A DNA stretch of 63,879 bases from Bacteroidales bacterium (GCA_028680705.1 JAQUJY010000006.1:1-63879), one strand, 5' to 3'. Shown: positions 9,798 through 19,898, counted from the first letter of the stretch. Translations and numbers: made by a program. Notes: generated by a model from the sequence alone, not told the origin.

Positions 9798-11216
9798 ATG
9801 CTTAAAAAAACTAAGATAGTCGCCACAATATCGGATGAGAAATGCGATGTTGAATTCATTCGTGAACTTTTTGAGGCAGGAATGAATGTTGTTAGGCTTA
9901 ACACAGCTCACCAAAATATGGAAGAGGCAAAAAAGGTTATAGATATTATTAGAACTGTTTCCAATAGAATAGCCATACTTATAGATACAAAGGGTCCTGA
10001 GATTAGAACATCGACTTTTGGTGAGGAGCTAACTGTAAACACAGGCGATACAGTGAAGGTTTACGGAAACCCGAAGGGTGAAACGGGTAATGGCGTGCTC
10101 TACGTATCGTACCCCAATATCACTAAAGATATATCGAAAGGAGACTATCTACTTATAGATGATGGTGAAATTGAGCTAAGAGTAGTTGAAAATGAAAATG
10201 ATTATTTAGAGTGTCAGTCTACATGTTGTGGCACAATAAAATTCAGGAAAAGCGTAAATATCCCCAATGCAAAAATCAATCTGCCTTCGCTTACCGCCAA
10301 GGATATTGATTTTATTAAGTTTGCCATTAAAAATGATGTTGATTTTATTGCGCACTCGTTTGTACGCACAAAGCAGGACGTGCTGGACATAAAAAAAATA
10401 ATTGATAAGCATAACAGCGATATTAAGATTATTGCAAAAATTGAGAATCAGCAGGGTGTTGATAACATTGAAGAGATACTTGACCACACCTACGGAATTA
10501 TGGTAGCCCGGGGCGATTTGGGCATTGAAATTCCAGCGGAAAAAGTTCCAAATATCCAGCGCTACCTTATTAATAAGTGCATCGAGAGCAAAAAACCAGT
10601 TATTATAGCAACGCAGATGCTGCACTCAATGATTGATCATCCCAGACCTACACGCGCAGAGATAAATGATATTGCTAGCGCAATGTACCAACGTGCAGAT
10701 GCAGTAATGCTTAGCGGTGAAACCGCTTATGGGCAGTACCCTGTTGATGCGGTAAAAACAATGACCCGCGTTGCCTATGAGGTTGAGAGAGAACTTGACA
10801 CCGACCCAAATATCACGCTAACCCGTATTCATAATAAGATTACTGCAACGCTTGCCCGTAATGCCGTTTGGGCTTGCAGCTCGTTGCCCATAAAGGCAAT
10901 TGTTGTTGACACAATGTCGGGTAGAACCGGAAGGTACCTATCTGCATTTAGAGGCAAAGTACCTGTTTATGCCATGTGTTACAACGAAACCATTATGCGT
11001 CAACTGGCCTTATCATTTGGAGTAATGGCAAGCCACATGGAACTTATCGATAGCCGCGACAGCTTTTTAAGCGATGCCATATCGAAACTTGTTGAAAACA
11101 ATAAAATTTCAACCGATGATATGGTGCTGGTTATTGGGGGTAGCTTTGGTCCAAGTAATGGCGCATCATTCCTTGAGATTAGCGAGGTAAATAAACTTAT
11201 GAAAAAACACTGCTAA
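9798..11216 (+). CDS. pyk: Pyruvate kinase
   Basis: Converts phosphoenolpyruvate and ADP to pyruvate and ATP, the last step of glycolysis. The 472-residue length is typical. Visible motifs: the N-terminal KTKIVATISD, the active-site signature IIAKIENQQGVDNIEEI, the divalent metal region MVARGDLGIEIP and the ATQMLHSM...PRPTRAEINDIA...VMLSGETA block. The C-terminal allosteric-type domain is present and no extra PEP-utiliser domain is attached. It has its own promoter 30 bp upstream and the TPR gene follows after 40 bp, probably on the same transcript. Confidence 0.97.
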   Translation: MLKKTKIVATISDEKCDVEFIRELFEAGMNVVRLNTAHQNMEEAKKVIDIIRTVSNRIAILIDTKGPEIRTSTFGEELTVNTGDTVKVYGNPKGETGNGVLYVSYPNITKDISKGDYLLIDDGEIELRVVENENDYLECQSTCCGTIKFRKSVNIPNAKINLPSLTAKDIDFIKFAIKNDVDFIAHSFVRTKQDVLDIKKIIDKHNSDIKIIAKIENQQGVDNIEEILDHTYGIMVARGDLGIEIPAEKVPNIQRYLINKCIESKKPVIIATQMLHSMIDHPRPTRAEINDIASAMYQRADAVMLSGETAYGQYPVDAVKTMTRVAYEVERELDTDPNITLTRIHNKITATLARNAVWACSSLPIKAIVVDTMSGRTGRYLSAFRGKVPVYAMCYNETIMRQLALSFGVMASHMELIDSRDSFLSDAISKLVENNKISTDDMVLVIGGSFGPSNGASFLEISEVNKLMKKHC

Positions 11217-11255
11217 ATTATTATCGGCATTTTACTCATCTGAATGATTATGTAA

Positions 11256-12458
11256 ATGCACAAAACCCTCCTTCTGTTCATTGCCCTGTTCTGCTTTTTG
11301 GGTGCTAACGCTCAACGGTTTAATGAGCATTATTACCGTGCGCAAGCAGCCGTAGATAACGGTAACCTCAACCGCGCCTTAGTCTATATTGATTCTTCTA
11401 CTGTATCAATGCCCAGAAATCCTTTAGTTTGGCTAAAAAAAGGAGAAATTTATTTTAGGCTAAATACCTACGATAAGGCCATAGAGTGCTTTAATACTGC
11501 CGAGAGTTTCCGCAAAGGAATTGCAGTATTCTGGTTAGCAAGAGCATACGCAATGCAATCAGATACAGATAAGGCGCTGGAAATGCTTGAGCAACATCTA
11601 TCGTCGGCACCCAAAACACATGAAGCAACCATTTTACTCGATACCTCTTTTAATAGCATTGAGAATACAGTGCAATGGAAAGAATTTTGGCTAAACGACT
11701 GGTACACAAACTACGAACGATTTCTGGCAGAAGTTGAGTACTATAATCAGAATGGCGATACCGATATTGCTTTTGAATTGTTAAACGACCGAATGCAGGG
11801 AAGACGCCCTCGCCATCAACTTTACGCTCTTAGGGGAGAAATGTACCTTACCATGAACAGCTACAAAGCAGCAGAAGCCGATTTTAAGCAAGCAATAAAA
11901 AGCAAAAAAAGGGGCCACGAGTATATCTACCTTAGGGCTAAGTCGTTAATGCAACTCAAGAAATATAAAAAATCCCTTCAACTACTTACAAAAGCAATCG
12001 AACTATCGGGTGGCGAACCAAGGTATTACCTGTTACGTGCAATGGCATTCGCCAAAAGCCAAGAGTACCCAAAAGCAATCGATGATGTTAAGCACTATCT
12101 CACCTTCTATCCCAATAATATTGAAGCAAACAAAATGTTTGCTGATTACTCTATATCAGCAGGAAAATCGATTGATGCACTTTTACAGCTGGGGAAACTC
12201 ATAAAGGTGAAACCTGCAAACTATGAATACTATCTTTTAAGGGCTAAAATCTACATGGAAACGAAAAAATGGGACATAGCCAGTATCGACCTAAATAAAT
12301 GTTTAGAGCTAAACCCCGATAATGCTGAAGCATACCTAAACAGAGGAATTTGCAAAGTGAACATGGGGAAAAACAAGGAGGCTTGCAGCGATTGGAAAAT
12401 AGCCATAAAAAAGGGGAACTTTAAAGCGCAAGAGTATTCGTACAAGTATTGTAAGTAA
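11256..12458 (+). CDS. Exported tetratricopeptide-repeat protein
   Basis: A 400-residue protein with a cleavable signal peptide ending near GANAQ. The rest is helical TPR repeats (for example NPLVWLKKGEIYFRLNTYDK and a late copy, NPDNAEAYLNRGICKVNMGK). Such proteins are periplasmic or outer-membrane-associated scaffolds. No catalytic domain is visible. The gene lies between pyk and the M1 aminopeptidase with short gaps, but nothing in the sequence names a partner. Confidence 0.85.
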   Translation: MHKTLLLFIALFCFLGANAQRFNEHYYRAQAAVDNGNLNRALVYIDSSTVSMPRNPLVWLKKGEIYFRLNTYDKAIECFNTAESFRKGIAVFWLARAYAMQSDTDKALEMLEQHLSSAPKTHEATILLDTSFNSIENTVQWKEFWLNDWYTNYERFLAEVEYYNQNGDTDIAFELLNDRMQGRRPRHQLYALRGEMYLTMNSYKAAEADFKQAIKSKKRGHEYIYLRAKSLMQLKKYKKSLQLLTKAIELSGGEPRYYLLRAMAFAKSQEYPKAIDDVKHYLTFYPNNIEANKMFADYSISAGKSIDALLQLGKLIKVKPANYEYYLLRAKIYMETKKWDIASIDLNKCLELNPDNAEAYLNRGICKVNMGKNKEACSDWKIAIKKGNFKAQEYSYKYCK

Positions 12459-12525
12459 TTATTGAGTTTCTAACACCTTTAGAACCTGATTTTTTTTTCT
12501 AACTTGTCACCTAAATACTAAGCAT

Positions 12526-15054
12526 ATGCAAAGGATATCTGCCATTATTTCTGTACTGTTTTTAGTAGCAATTGCTTCGTGCAACAGAACATCACCCCAA
12601 GAAGGTGTTTCCGTTGAACTTGCTCAAAAACGGGGTGAACAGGTAAGCGAAATTACCTACAACCTAACCTTTAATGTTCCCGAAGATATTGAACAGAACA
12701 TAACCGGGACTGTAGATATTCTCTTTAACCTTGAAGCGAAAAGCGATGTAGTGCTCGATTTTCGGAATAATTCCGATGATGCCGTTTTGGGGATATGGAA
12801 AAACGAGAAACCTGTAAAATACTATTTTGAGAATGGGCATATTGTAATACCTAAAAGCTATTTAAGCAGTGGCTACAATTCCATAACCATAGATTTTACA
12901 TCGGCTAACGGTTCGCTAAACCGGAGTCAGGATTTTTTATACACCCTACTTGTGCCCGATAGAGCATCTACCGTTTTTCCATGCTTCGACCAGCCCGATT
13001 TAAAAGCCCATTTCAAACTATCGCTTAGTATACCAGCTAAATGGATAGCACTTTCAAACGGCAAAACCGATTCTGTTCAATATATCAACAATGATATAAA
13101 AAGGTTGTTTTTTGCAAAAACCAAACCCATAAGCACCTACCTATTTGCCTTTGCAACTGGCGATTTTAGGATAGAAACAAAAACTGTACAGGGTAAAACT
13201 TTCTCGCTTTACCATCGTGAGACCGATACAGAAAAGCTTAACAGAAACCTGCCCATAATCTTCAATCTACATGCTCAATCGGTTGCTTGGCTCGAAGAGT
13301 ACACCGGGATTGAGTACCCATTCAATAAACTCGACTTTATTCTTATTCCTGGCTTTCAGTATAGCGGAATGGAGCATCCAGGCGCAATTTACTATCGCGA
13401 TAGCAGGCTGCTGCTGGATAGCGACCCCTCGCCTACCCAAAAATTAATGCAGGCCAATCTTATTGCACATGAAGTTTCACATCAGTGGTTTGGCAATTTG
13501 GTTACCATGAAATGGTTTAACGATGTGTGGCTTAAAGAGGTTTTTGCTGGCTTTATGGCCGATTTAATTGTAAACCCACAATACCCCGATATAGACCATG
13601 ATTTGAACTTTTTACTCTCGCATTTTCCCCGTTCCTATTCTGTTGATAGAACAAAGGGTGCAAACCCCATTGTACAATCGCTCGATAATATGCTGAACGC
13701 AGGTACCCTTTATGGCGATATTATTTATCATAAGGCACCCATTATGATGCGCCAGCTAGAGCAGATAATGGGAAAGGATGCATTTAGGGAGGGAGTTAGA
13801 GAATACCTTAACGTTTACTCAATGGGCAATGCAACATGGGACGATTTAGTATCAATACTTAACAAACACACTGATAATGAGTTAATAGAATGGTCGCACA
13901 TATGGACAAAGGAAACTGGGCGGCCCATGGTTGAGTACAGCTATAGTGTAAGCGAGAACCAAGTAAATCTTAACCCCCTCGACACCACTCCCACTCCACC
14001 CATGTGGTTAGAGGTATCAAGTGCTAAAATGGGAACTAAATCAATTTGGATTGATAAAATCCCCTTTTCATTTGCTGTAGAAAACCTTGATAATGCAGGA
14101 GAATTGCTGGTAAACTCAAGCGGAATGGCCTACGGCTGTTTTGTTCCCAACAATTTGACAACCGAAAGCATCAGAAAAGAAGTAAACCGAATTAAAAGTC
14201 CTACTGCAAGAGCATCGTTTCATATTGCGCTTTACGAATTATTACTCGACGGAAAAATTGCTGCCGATGATTATATAAAGTTGATTGTTCAACAAGTTGC
14301 CAAGGAGAAAGAACCCCAAATTGTCACCTATTTACTTGGGCAGATAAATACCGTTTTTTGGAGATTTACCGATGACCAAATCCGCGAAGAACTCTCTGAG
14401 GATATTGAGAAAGTGCTTTGGGAAATGCTTCAAAATGCAAGAACATTAGAGCAAAAAAAACCTATACTGACCTGTTTGACCTCTGTTTTTAGTACCAACG
14501 AAACGTTTACACGTTTATATTCTGCATGGATAAGCCAAAACGTACAAGGAGTAAGCCTATCGGAAAAGGAGAGAACAAATTTGGCATACCAACTAATGAT
14601 ACGTAAACCAGAACTATACCACACCATTGCACTTGGTGAGATTGAACGGATAAATAATCCGGATAGAGTGGCACAATTCGAGTTTACGCTAAGGGTTATT
14701 TCGCCAAATTTGAGCGAACGCATTGCTTTCTTTGAGGGTTTGAAGTCTGCCTCCAACCGTAAACCAGAACCTTGGGTAACCGAAGCGCTATACTGGCTCC
14801 ACCATCCTCTGCGTTCCGATTTTAGCATACGATTTATTGAGCCATCGCTAAACCTTTTACCCGAGATACAGAGCACAGGCGATATTTTCTTCCCAAAATC
14901 GTGGCTCGATGCTACGCTATGGGGACACTCATCAGAGGATGCATGTATTATTGTGAAACAATGGATTGAACTGAATAAGAACCTAACGCCTAACCTAAGG
15001 CAAAAGTTACTGCAATCGGCGGATATGCTATTTAGGGTTAATGGTTTAAAGTAG
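12526..15054 (+). CDS. M1 family metallo-aminopeptidase, lipoprotein
   Basis: A zinc aminopeptidase of 842 residues with a lipoprotein signal peptide (lipobox AIASC, C19). The zinc site is complete: HEVSH at 315-319, followed 18 residues later by the third ligand E338 in NDVWLKEVFAG. The exopeptidase loop, usually GAMEN, reads GMEHPG here, so the N-terminus-binding region is altered; this may change specificity. A C-terminal helical ERAP1-like region (~520-842) completes the M1 fold. It probably trims peptides at the outer membrane or in the periplasm. Possibly its own transcript; no strong promoter is seen. Confidence 0.93.
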   Translation: MQRISAIISVLFLVAIASCNRTSPQEGVSVELAQKRGEQVSEITYNLTFNVPEDIEQNITGTVDILFNLEAKSDVVLDFRNNSDDAVLGIWKNEKPVKYYFENGHIVIPKSYLSSGYNSITIDFTSANGSLNRSQDFLYTLLVPDRASTVFPCFDQPDLKAHFKLSLSIPAKWIALSNGKTDSVQYINNDIKRLFFAKTKPISTYLFAFATGDFRIETKTVQGKTFSLYHRETDTEKLNRNLPIIFNLHAQSVAWLEEYTGIEYPFNKLDFILIPGFQYSGMEHPGAIYYRDSRLLLDSDPSPTQKLMQANLIAHEVSHQWFGNLVTMKWFNDVWLKEVFAGFMADLIVNPQYPDIDHDLNFLLSHFPRSYSVDRTKGANPIVQSLDNMLNAGTLYGDIIYHKAPIMMRQLEQIMGKDAFREGVREYLNVYSMGNATWDDLVSILNKHTDNELIEWSHIWTKETGRPMVEYSYSVSENQVNLNPLDTTPTPPMWLEVSSAKMGTKSIWIDKIPFSFAVENLDNAGELLVNSSGMAYGCFVPNNLTTESIRKEVNRIKSPTARASFHIALYELLLDGKIAADDYIKLIVQQVAKEKEPQIVTYLLGQINTVFWRFTDDQIREELSEDIEKVLWEMLQNARTLEQKKPILTCLTSVFSTNETFTRLYSAWISQNVQGVSLSEKERTNLAYQLMIRKPELYHTIALGEIERINNPDRVAQFEFTLRVISPNLSERIAFFEGLKSASNRKPEPWVTEALYWLHHPLRSDFSIRFIEPSLNLLPEIQSTGDIFFPKSWLDATLWGHSSEDACIIVKQWIELNKNLTPNLRQKLLQSADMLFRVNGLK

Positions 15055-15154
15055 TTCTGAGAAAGCAGGAAATTATTTAATGCTTATTTCGTTTAGATTT
15101 TACTTACATCTAGATTATCAGTTAATTTTAAATTAATACCCTAAACAAATTCCT

Positions 15155-15943
15155 ATGAAACCAACACTAACAAAACTTTTCTTTTTCGGATTTCTGTTTA
15201 TAGCACTAACGGGAATGAAGGCCATTGATAGTAAAAAATATGTAAAGTTTTCCGATAAACTTTATGCATCAAAATATGAACTTACAAACATAGAGTACAG
15301 AGAGTTCCTTACACAGCTACACGAGAATAATGAGCTAGAAAAATTAAGTGTATGTCTTCCCGATTCTGCATTGTGGACAGAACGGTTTGAGGACAACTAC
15401 AATGCCCCTTATGTAGCTCATTACCATAAACATCCTGCATACAACAGCTATCCTGCTGTGAATATCAGTAAACAAGGGATTGACCATTTTTGTAATTGGC
15501 TTTCAGATAAATACAATAATGATAGTAAAAAAGAATTTAAGAAAGTAAAGTTCCGTTTACCTACTGAAAAAGAATGGAATTTATTTGCTGCTCCCATGCT
15601 TAATCAAGAGTTACCCTGGCAAGGCGAACATCCATATGAAATAAACAAGAAAGGGAAAAAAGTCCCATTTGCAAACATTAAGATACACGATTACTCAACA
15701 AATTCCGAAAACTATGTTTGGGACAATGCATTTATTACCTCCGCAGTAGGAAGTTACAAAGCAAATAAGCTGGGTTTATTTGACATAATTGGAAACGTTG
15801 CTGAATACACAAGCGATGGCAAGATTAAGGGAGGTAGCTGGGAAAACGTTATAGAAGAATGTTTTATTGATAAAGTTCAGGATTTTCAGATACCTGACCC
15901 TAGGGTTGGATTTAGGCTAGTAATGGAAGTTATGGTGGAATAA
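15155..15943 (+). CDS. Exported formylglycine-generating-enzyme/SUMF1-like (GldK-like) protein
   Basis: A 262-residue protein with a signal peptide (~1-23) and an FGE-sulfatase fold: the start YASKYELTNIEYREFL, the middle block FRLPTEKEWNLFA, then LGLFDIIGNVAEYTSDGKIKGGSW and a final PRVGFRLV. The paired cysteines that bind copper in true formylglycine-generating enzymes are not present in the C-terminal block, so I infer a non-catalytic binding or structural role, as for GldK-type proteins. It is shorter than GldK of gliding bacteria. No sulfatase is nearby. Confidence 0.8.
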   Translation: MKPTLTKLFFFGFLFIALTGMKAIDSKKYVKFSDKLYASKYELTNIEYREFLTQLHENNELEKLSVCLPDSALWTERFEDNYNAPYVAHYHKHPAYNSYPAVNISKQGIDHFCNWLSDKYNNDSKKEFKKVKFRLPTEKEWNLFAAPMLNQELPWQGEHPYEINKKGKKVPFANIKIHDYSTNSENYVWDNAFITSAVGSYKANKLGLFDIIGNVAEYTSDGKIKGGSWENVIEECFIDKVQDFQIPDPRVGFRLVMEVMVE

Positions 15944-15990
15944 GTGTCAACCCAGATTTGCAAAGACAAGATATTTACAAATAATTCAAT

Positions 15991-16034
15991 AAAGTAAAAG
16001 GGGCTGTCATTTTAGACAACCCCTTTTACTTTTG
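15991..16034. terminator. Bidirectional rho-independent terminator
   Basis: A long stem pairs AAAGTAAAAGGGGCTGTC (15991-16008) with GACAACCCCTTTTACTTT (16015-16032), with one mismatch and a short AT-rich loop. It lies between the convergent FGE-like and DUF4476 genes and can serve both. Confidence 0.85.
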
Positions 16035-16044
16035 ATAAAAGAAT

Positions 16045-17085
16045 CTATTTATCTTCTAAAAACTCATTAAGTTCCTCAATAGTCATCTCAAATTCAAACG
16101 AATCGTTTACTTTATAATATTTTGAGGCATCAAAAACAAACTCATAAGCAAATTTTGCAAAATCAAGTTTAGTATCCTCAAAATCAAAAACTTTATTCAT
16201 ATCTCTCACCTGTTCGGCAGTCATGCAGTTAGCCTTACAGATTTGCTTTGCAGTGGTAAGTTGGCTATCCTCAAAAGTTTTGGATTTTACACTTTTAATT
16301 GCGTCATTAAATTCGCTTGCTGACATAGGGTAAGCACATCTTGAATTAACAGGAATATAGTTGCTTTCGATATTTTCAACAACAACATTATCGTTTGTGG
16401 CAGGATTTGAATTACTTGTTACCGAAGTAGTTGTGGTTGTAGTGCTTACATTTTCGCTCATTTGTATGTTTGTGTCAATGCCAGTTGCTGAATTAATATT
16501 AAAGTTAATATTAACATTCTCCCTTCCTACACTAGAGGAAACCGCCACTCCAGTTTTGTTTACAGTCAGAGAAATACCTTTATCCGTATTTCGTTTATCT
16601 CCAGCCACTTGCTCTTCAGTAACAATAGTTGTTGTAGTTACAGTTTCTGCATTTGTATTTACTTGTGTTACATCGGGTTGATAGGTATCTACATTAGAAT
16701 CAGCATAAACAACATATTCTGCTTCTGAATATTGGTCTGTATCAGAATTTTTTGGTGTTTCTCCCATATACCTAACAACATATTTTCCTTTTTTATTTTG
16801 CTTAATAACCGAGGTTAACTCGATATCACTGTTTTCATTCCAAATTTTACTAGTTATAACTGGAATTGATGGGTTCTTAAATTCAACTCGTAAAACAAAA
16901 CTTTCCCCTCTTAAATCTTTTGCCTTAACATTCGCTCTCGGCTCTTGATTCTGCTTAACGCTATTTACAAAAAGGGTAAAATCTTCTCCGCTTTCAGAGA
17001 AAACAACAATATCTTTTGTTTGACCAAAAGAATAAAGTCCAACAAATAAAAACAAAAAAGTCATTAAATTTTTCATAGTAAACAC
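16045..17085 (-). CDS. Exported DUF4476 domain protein
   Basis: A 346-residue protein with a signal peptide ending near LYSFGQ. An N-terminal strand-rich domain (~20-115) is followed by a Thr/Val/Asn-rich low-complexity linker (~135-240, with runs such as TTTTTTSVTSNSN), then a C-terminal DUF4476 domain (~250-340, beginning PMSASEFNDAIKSVKSKTF). DUF4476 is frequent in exported Bacteroidota proteins and has no assigned function. The antisense reading frames over the repeat-rich linker are compositional artefacts. Confidence 0.85.
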   Translation of the reverse strand: MFTMKNLMTFLFLFVGLYSFGQTKDIVVFSESGEDFTLFVNSVKQNQEPRANVKAKDLRGESFVLRVEFKNPSIPVITSKIWNENSDIELTSVIKQNKKGKYVVRYMGETPKNSDTDQYSEAEYVVYADSNVDTYQPDVTQVNTNAETVTTTTIVTEEQVAGDKRNTDKGISLTVNKTGVAVSSSVGRENVNINFNINSATGIDTNIQMSENVSTTTTTTSVTSNSNPATNDNVVVENIESNYIPVNSRCAYPMSASEFNDAIKSVKSKTFEDSQLTTAKQICKANCMTAEQVRDMNKVFDFEDTKLDFAKFAYEFVFDASKYYKVNDSFEFEMTIEELNEFLEDK

Positions 17086-17252
17086 TTTAAATTCAGGTTG
17101 ATAATTTAAAAAAACTTATATCTATACAACTGGTAAATGTAATGTCTTTAAATTAACACGATTAAAAACTTGCTGATCTTATTTTATCGGTTCATTTTAA
17201 AACTATGTGTTATCAACCTCTATGCCAATTTGTTTTCTTTTTATAAATCTGC

Positions 17253-17363
17253 TTAAAAGAAGTGCAATCGATCTTGAGGTGTAACACCAATCTTGTCCTC
17301 AAGCAATTTTTGCAACGCTTTTAAGCAACCTTGCGTATCTGCAATGATATAGGTTGACAAAGC
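17253..17363 (-). pseudogene. Remnant of a calcineurin-like metallophosphoesterase N-terminus
   Basis: On the minus strand, just beyond the permease stop, one frame gives about 36 sensible residues: STYIIADTQGCLKALQKLLE, then DKIGVTPQDRLHFF and a stop. This matches the start of PPP-type phosphatases (pattern I-x-D-I-H-G-C-L-K-A-L...D-x-L-x-F-L-G-D-Y), but the metal-binding His is Gln and the frame ends before the GDxxDRG block. No start codon precedes it and no continuation appears in other frames. I read it as a decayed gene that once followed the permease. Short length limits certainty. Confidence 0.5.
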
Positions 17364-17381
17364 ACAATGCTTTTAGTTTGC

Positions 17382-18629
17382 TTATTCGTATCTAAGTGCT
17401 TCGATAGGATCGAGTTTAGAGGCTTGTACCGCTGGAATATATCCTGAAAGCAAACCCACTATAAGGCAAAGCAAAACACCCAAAAGTATCCACAGCCATG
17501 GAATAACAAACGCGCTCTTTGTCATCAACGAAATCAGGTTGCCTGCGCCAATTCCCAGGACTATTCCCAGAACACCACCAAGTTGACAAATTACAATGGC
17601 CTCAAAAAGAAACTGCTGCTTTATGGTTGAAGCTTTTGCGCCAATGGCTTTACGCGTTCCTATCTCACGAGTACGCTCAGCAACAGCAACCAGCATAATA
17701 TTCATTAGCCCAACGGCTGCTCCAATTAGGGTAATAATACCAATTAGCGTTGCTGCAAAGGTTACGTACTTCAAGTTTTCGAGCAATATCTTGGCAAGAG
17801 AATCACTCTTCTCAATATTGAAATCAGACTGATCAATGGCTGTTAGGTTACGTACAATTCGGAATACACCTTCTGCCTCATGCACTGCAAAATCTAAATG
17901 CCTAGGGTCGTGCGGTTTTATGTTGATAGTGTAGTTCATATTTGGCCTTGAGAAGTATGTAGCCACATTCTGAACGGGCAATAACACCGACAAATCTGTT
18001 CCACCACCAAAGGCATCACCTTTGGATTTTATCACACCAATCACTCTGTACTTACCGCTACCAACGCTAATGATTTTATCTAGGGGGTCTTCATTTTTAT
18101 CAAATAGTTCTGAAACAATAGATTTCCCAACAACAGCAACAGCCCAACCGTTATCCTCTTCATGTGCAGAAAAAACTCTTCCGCGCTCAATATCAAGACC
18201 TGAAGTTTCAAAGTACTCAGAGCTAATGCCTCTTACTGAGACATTAGGATTAGTTTTTTTTGAAAGATGCTTTATGGTTGCGCCCCCCGTAGCATATACC
18301 GAAAGAGAAACAGAAGCTGGAAAGTTAAAATCCTCCTTAAATTTCTGCGCCTGCTTATAGCTAATGTGCGAATGGTTAACCGAACGATATCGTTTGCCTC
18401 CTACCTGAACGTGCATACCCCTACTCTGAATACTAAAGGTGTTTGCGCCCATCATGGTAAACTCATCGTTTATACTCCTTTTTATGGAATCTATGGCAGT
18501 TAAAATACCAACCAAAGCCATAATCCCAATGGCTATGATAAGAATAGTTAAAGTAGTTCTCAGGGTATTCGATCGGATAGCACCAAACGAAACTTTAAGA
18601 TTTTCTCCAAGCTGTGTAAGTCTTCTCAT
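17382..18629 (-). CDS. ABC transporter permease, MacB/FtsX family
   Basis: A 415-residue inner-membrane permease: one N-terminal membrane helix ([19 protein letters not shown]), a periplasmic MacB-type domain (~45-270), then three C-terminal helices with the family block [20 protein letters not shown]. The MacB/LolC/FtsX group performs mechanotransmission, coupling ATP hydrolysis to efflux or lipoprotein handling in the periplasm. The matching ATPase gene is not adjacent, so this is an orphan permease here. A decayed phosphoesterase fragment lies immediately downstream. An exact -7 box precedes it. Confidence 0.92.
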   Translation of the reverse strand: MRRLTQLGENLKVSFGAIRSNTLRTTLTILIIAIGIMALVGILTAIDSIKRSINDEFTMMGANTFSIQSRGMHVQVGGKRYRSVNHSHISYKQAQKFKEDFNFPASVSLSVYATGGATIKHLSKKTNPNVSVRGISSEYFETSGLDIERGRVFSAHEEDNGWAVAVVGKSIVSELFDKNEDPLDKIISVGSGKYRVIGVIKSKGDAFGGGTDLSVLLPVQNVATYFSRPNMNYTINIKPHDPRHLDFAVHEAEGVFRIVRNLTAIDQSDFNIEKSDSLAKILLENLKYVTFAATLIGIITLIGAAVGLMNIMLVAVAERTREIGTRKAIGAKASTIKQQFLFEAIVICQLGGVLGIVLGIGAGNLISLMTKSAFVIPWLWILLGVLLCLIVGLLSGYIPAVQASKLDPIEALRYE

Positions 18630-18654
18630 TCATCACTATATTAAAAATCCATAC

Positions 18655-18662
18655 CAAAGGTA
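18655..18662 (-). promoter_or_regulatory. Candidate -7 box for the MacB-like permease
   Basis: The minus strand reads TACCTTTG, matching TAnnTTTG, 25 bases before the ATG. A -33 TTG is not evident at 19-21 bp. Confidence 0.4.
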
Positions 18663-18777
18663 ATGTTTTTGATTATTAGTAATACCACTAACAAAACAAT
18701 TTACTATTCAAATCTACTCGTTTTATCACAAAAACATCTCAATCGAACTATTAATTATCAGCTAACTCAAAACTTAT

Positions 18778-18785
18778 TAACTTTG
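18778..18785 (+). promoter_or_regulatory. Candidate -7 box for the acyl-CoA reductase gene
   Basis: TAACTTTG matches TAnnTTTG only 10 bases before the ATG, which would give a nearly leaderless mRNA. No clear -33 element is seen. Confidence 0.35.
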
Positions 18786-18795
18786 TAAAAAAACA

Positions 18796-19827
18796 ATGAA
18801 CCTTTCAAAAAGAATAGATGCTTTTGTTCGATTGGGTAAAAGAATCCTTAAGGATGTTACCGAAGACACCCTATTTAACAGAACGCTGAATAAAGCCTTT
18901 ACTCACAACCAATGGTTTACACCAGAGTATTGCCATTTTGCCATAGTTTCCATAGCAGAGAAATGGCTTACAGCCACAGCACTAAACAATTGGATTGAGA
19001 ATTACCCTAAGGATAAATTCAGCACTAAAAATCCTAAAGAGGTTGCCGTAATTATGGCAGGAAATGTTCCCTTTGTGGGCTTTCACGATTTGCTTTGCAC
19101 CCTGATAGTTGGTCATCGTTTCGTAGGTAAAATATCCTCAAAAGATGGCGGCTTAATGCAGGGTATAGTAGATTTACTACTTGAGACAGAACCTCAATTC
19201 GATAATTTTATCAACCTAACCGATGGCAAAATCAGTAATTTTGATGCTGTAATCGCCACAGGGAGCGATAACTCGGCTCGTTACTTTGAGTACTACTTTG
19301 GGAAATATCCAAGTATTATCCGAAAAAACAGGCACAGCCTTGCCGTTCTATCTAATAAAGAGAGCGATAATGAATTGGAAGCCTTAGCCAACGATATCTT
19401 CTTATATTTTGGCATGGGTTGCCGTAATGTTTCAAAATTACTCGTCCCAATTAATTTCAAGTTCGACAGGCTTATTGAATCATTTGAGAAGCATAATCAA
19501 ATTATAAATCACAATAAATATGCAAATAACTTCGAGTACCATAGGGCTATTTACCTAATGAATAACATTGAGCACTTAGATTCAGGATTTGTACTAATAA
19601 AACCCGATGAAAGCATTGGGAGCCCTGTTGGTGTGGTGTACTACCAGAATTATAGTAGCATTGAGTCGGCAAATGAATATATTACCATGCACTCCGATAA
19701 ATTACAATGCATTGTATCATCAATTCCCGGCATTAGCAACAGCATTGCTTTTGGCAAAACACAAAACCCAGAACTAAGCGATTATGCCGATGGGATTGAT
19801 ACCATTGAATTCCTATCATCGCTTTAA
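18796..19827 (+). CDS. Acyl-CoA reductase (LuxC family)
   Basis: A 343-residue NAD(P)-dependent reductase related to LuxC and the aldehyde dehydrogenase superfamily. The motif VAVIMAGNVPFVGFHDLLC is the nucleotide-fold start, and FGMGCRNVSKLLVP carries the likely catalytic cysteine C209. LuxC-type enzymes reduce acyl-CoA or acyl-thioesters to aldehydes through a thioester intermediate. Bacteroidota carry this paralogue without luciferase genes, so bioluminescence is not implied; the substrate is unknown. It heads a + strand run with the next three genes. Confidence 0.88.
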   Translation: MNLSKRIDAFVRLGKRILKDVTEDTLFNRTLNKAFTHNQWFTPEYCHFAIVSIAEKWLTATALNNWIENYPKDKFSTKNPKEVAVIMAGNVPFVGFHDLLCTLIVGHRFVGKISSKDGGLMQGIVDLLLETEPQFDNFINLTDGKISNFDAVIATGSDNSARYFEYYFGKYPSIIRKNRHSLAVLSNKESDNELEALANDIFLYFGMGCRNVSKLLVPINFKFDRLIESFEKHNQIINHNKYANNFEYHRAIYLMNNIEHLDSGFVLIKPDESIGSPVGVVYYQNYSSIESANEYITMHSDKLQCIVSSIPGISNSIAFGKTQNPELSDYADGIDTIEFLSSL

Positions 19828-19898
19828 TAAATTGTTTTTTGAACGAACATTTTTTTTATCAACTTCAACTAGCTTAATTTGTAAAAAAACCAACAGAT

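Noticed and set aside
16361..16681. Plus-strand frame opposite the DUF4476 protein (Val-rich)
   Set aside because: It mirrors the Thr/Asn/Val-rich linker of the real gene; low-complexity antisense readings often stay open.
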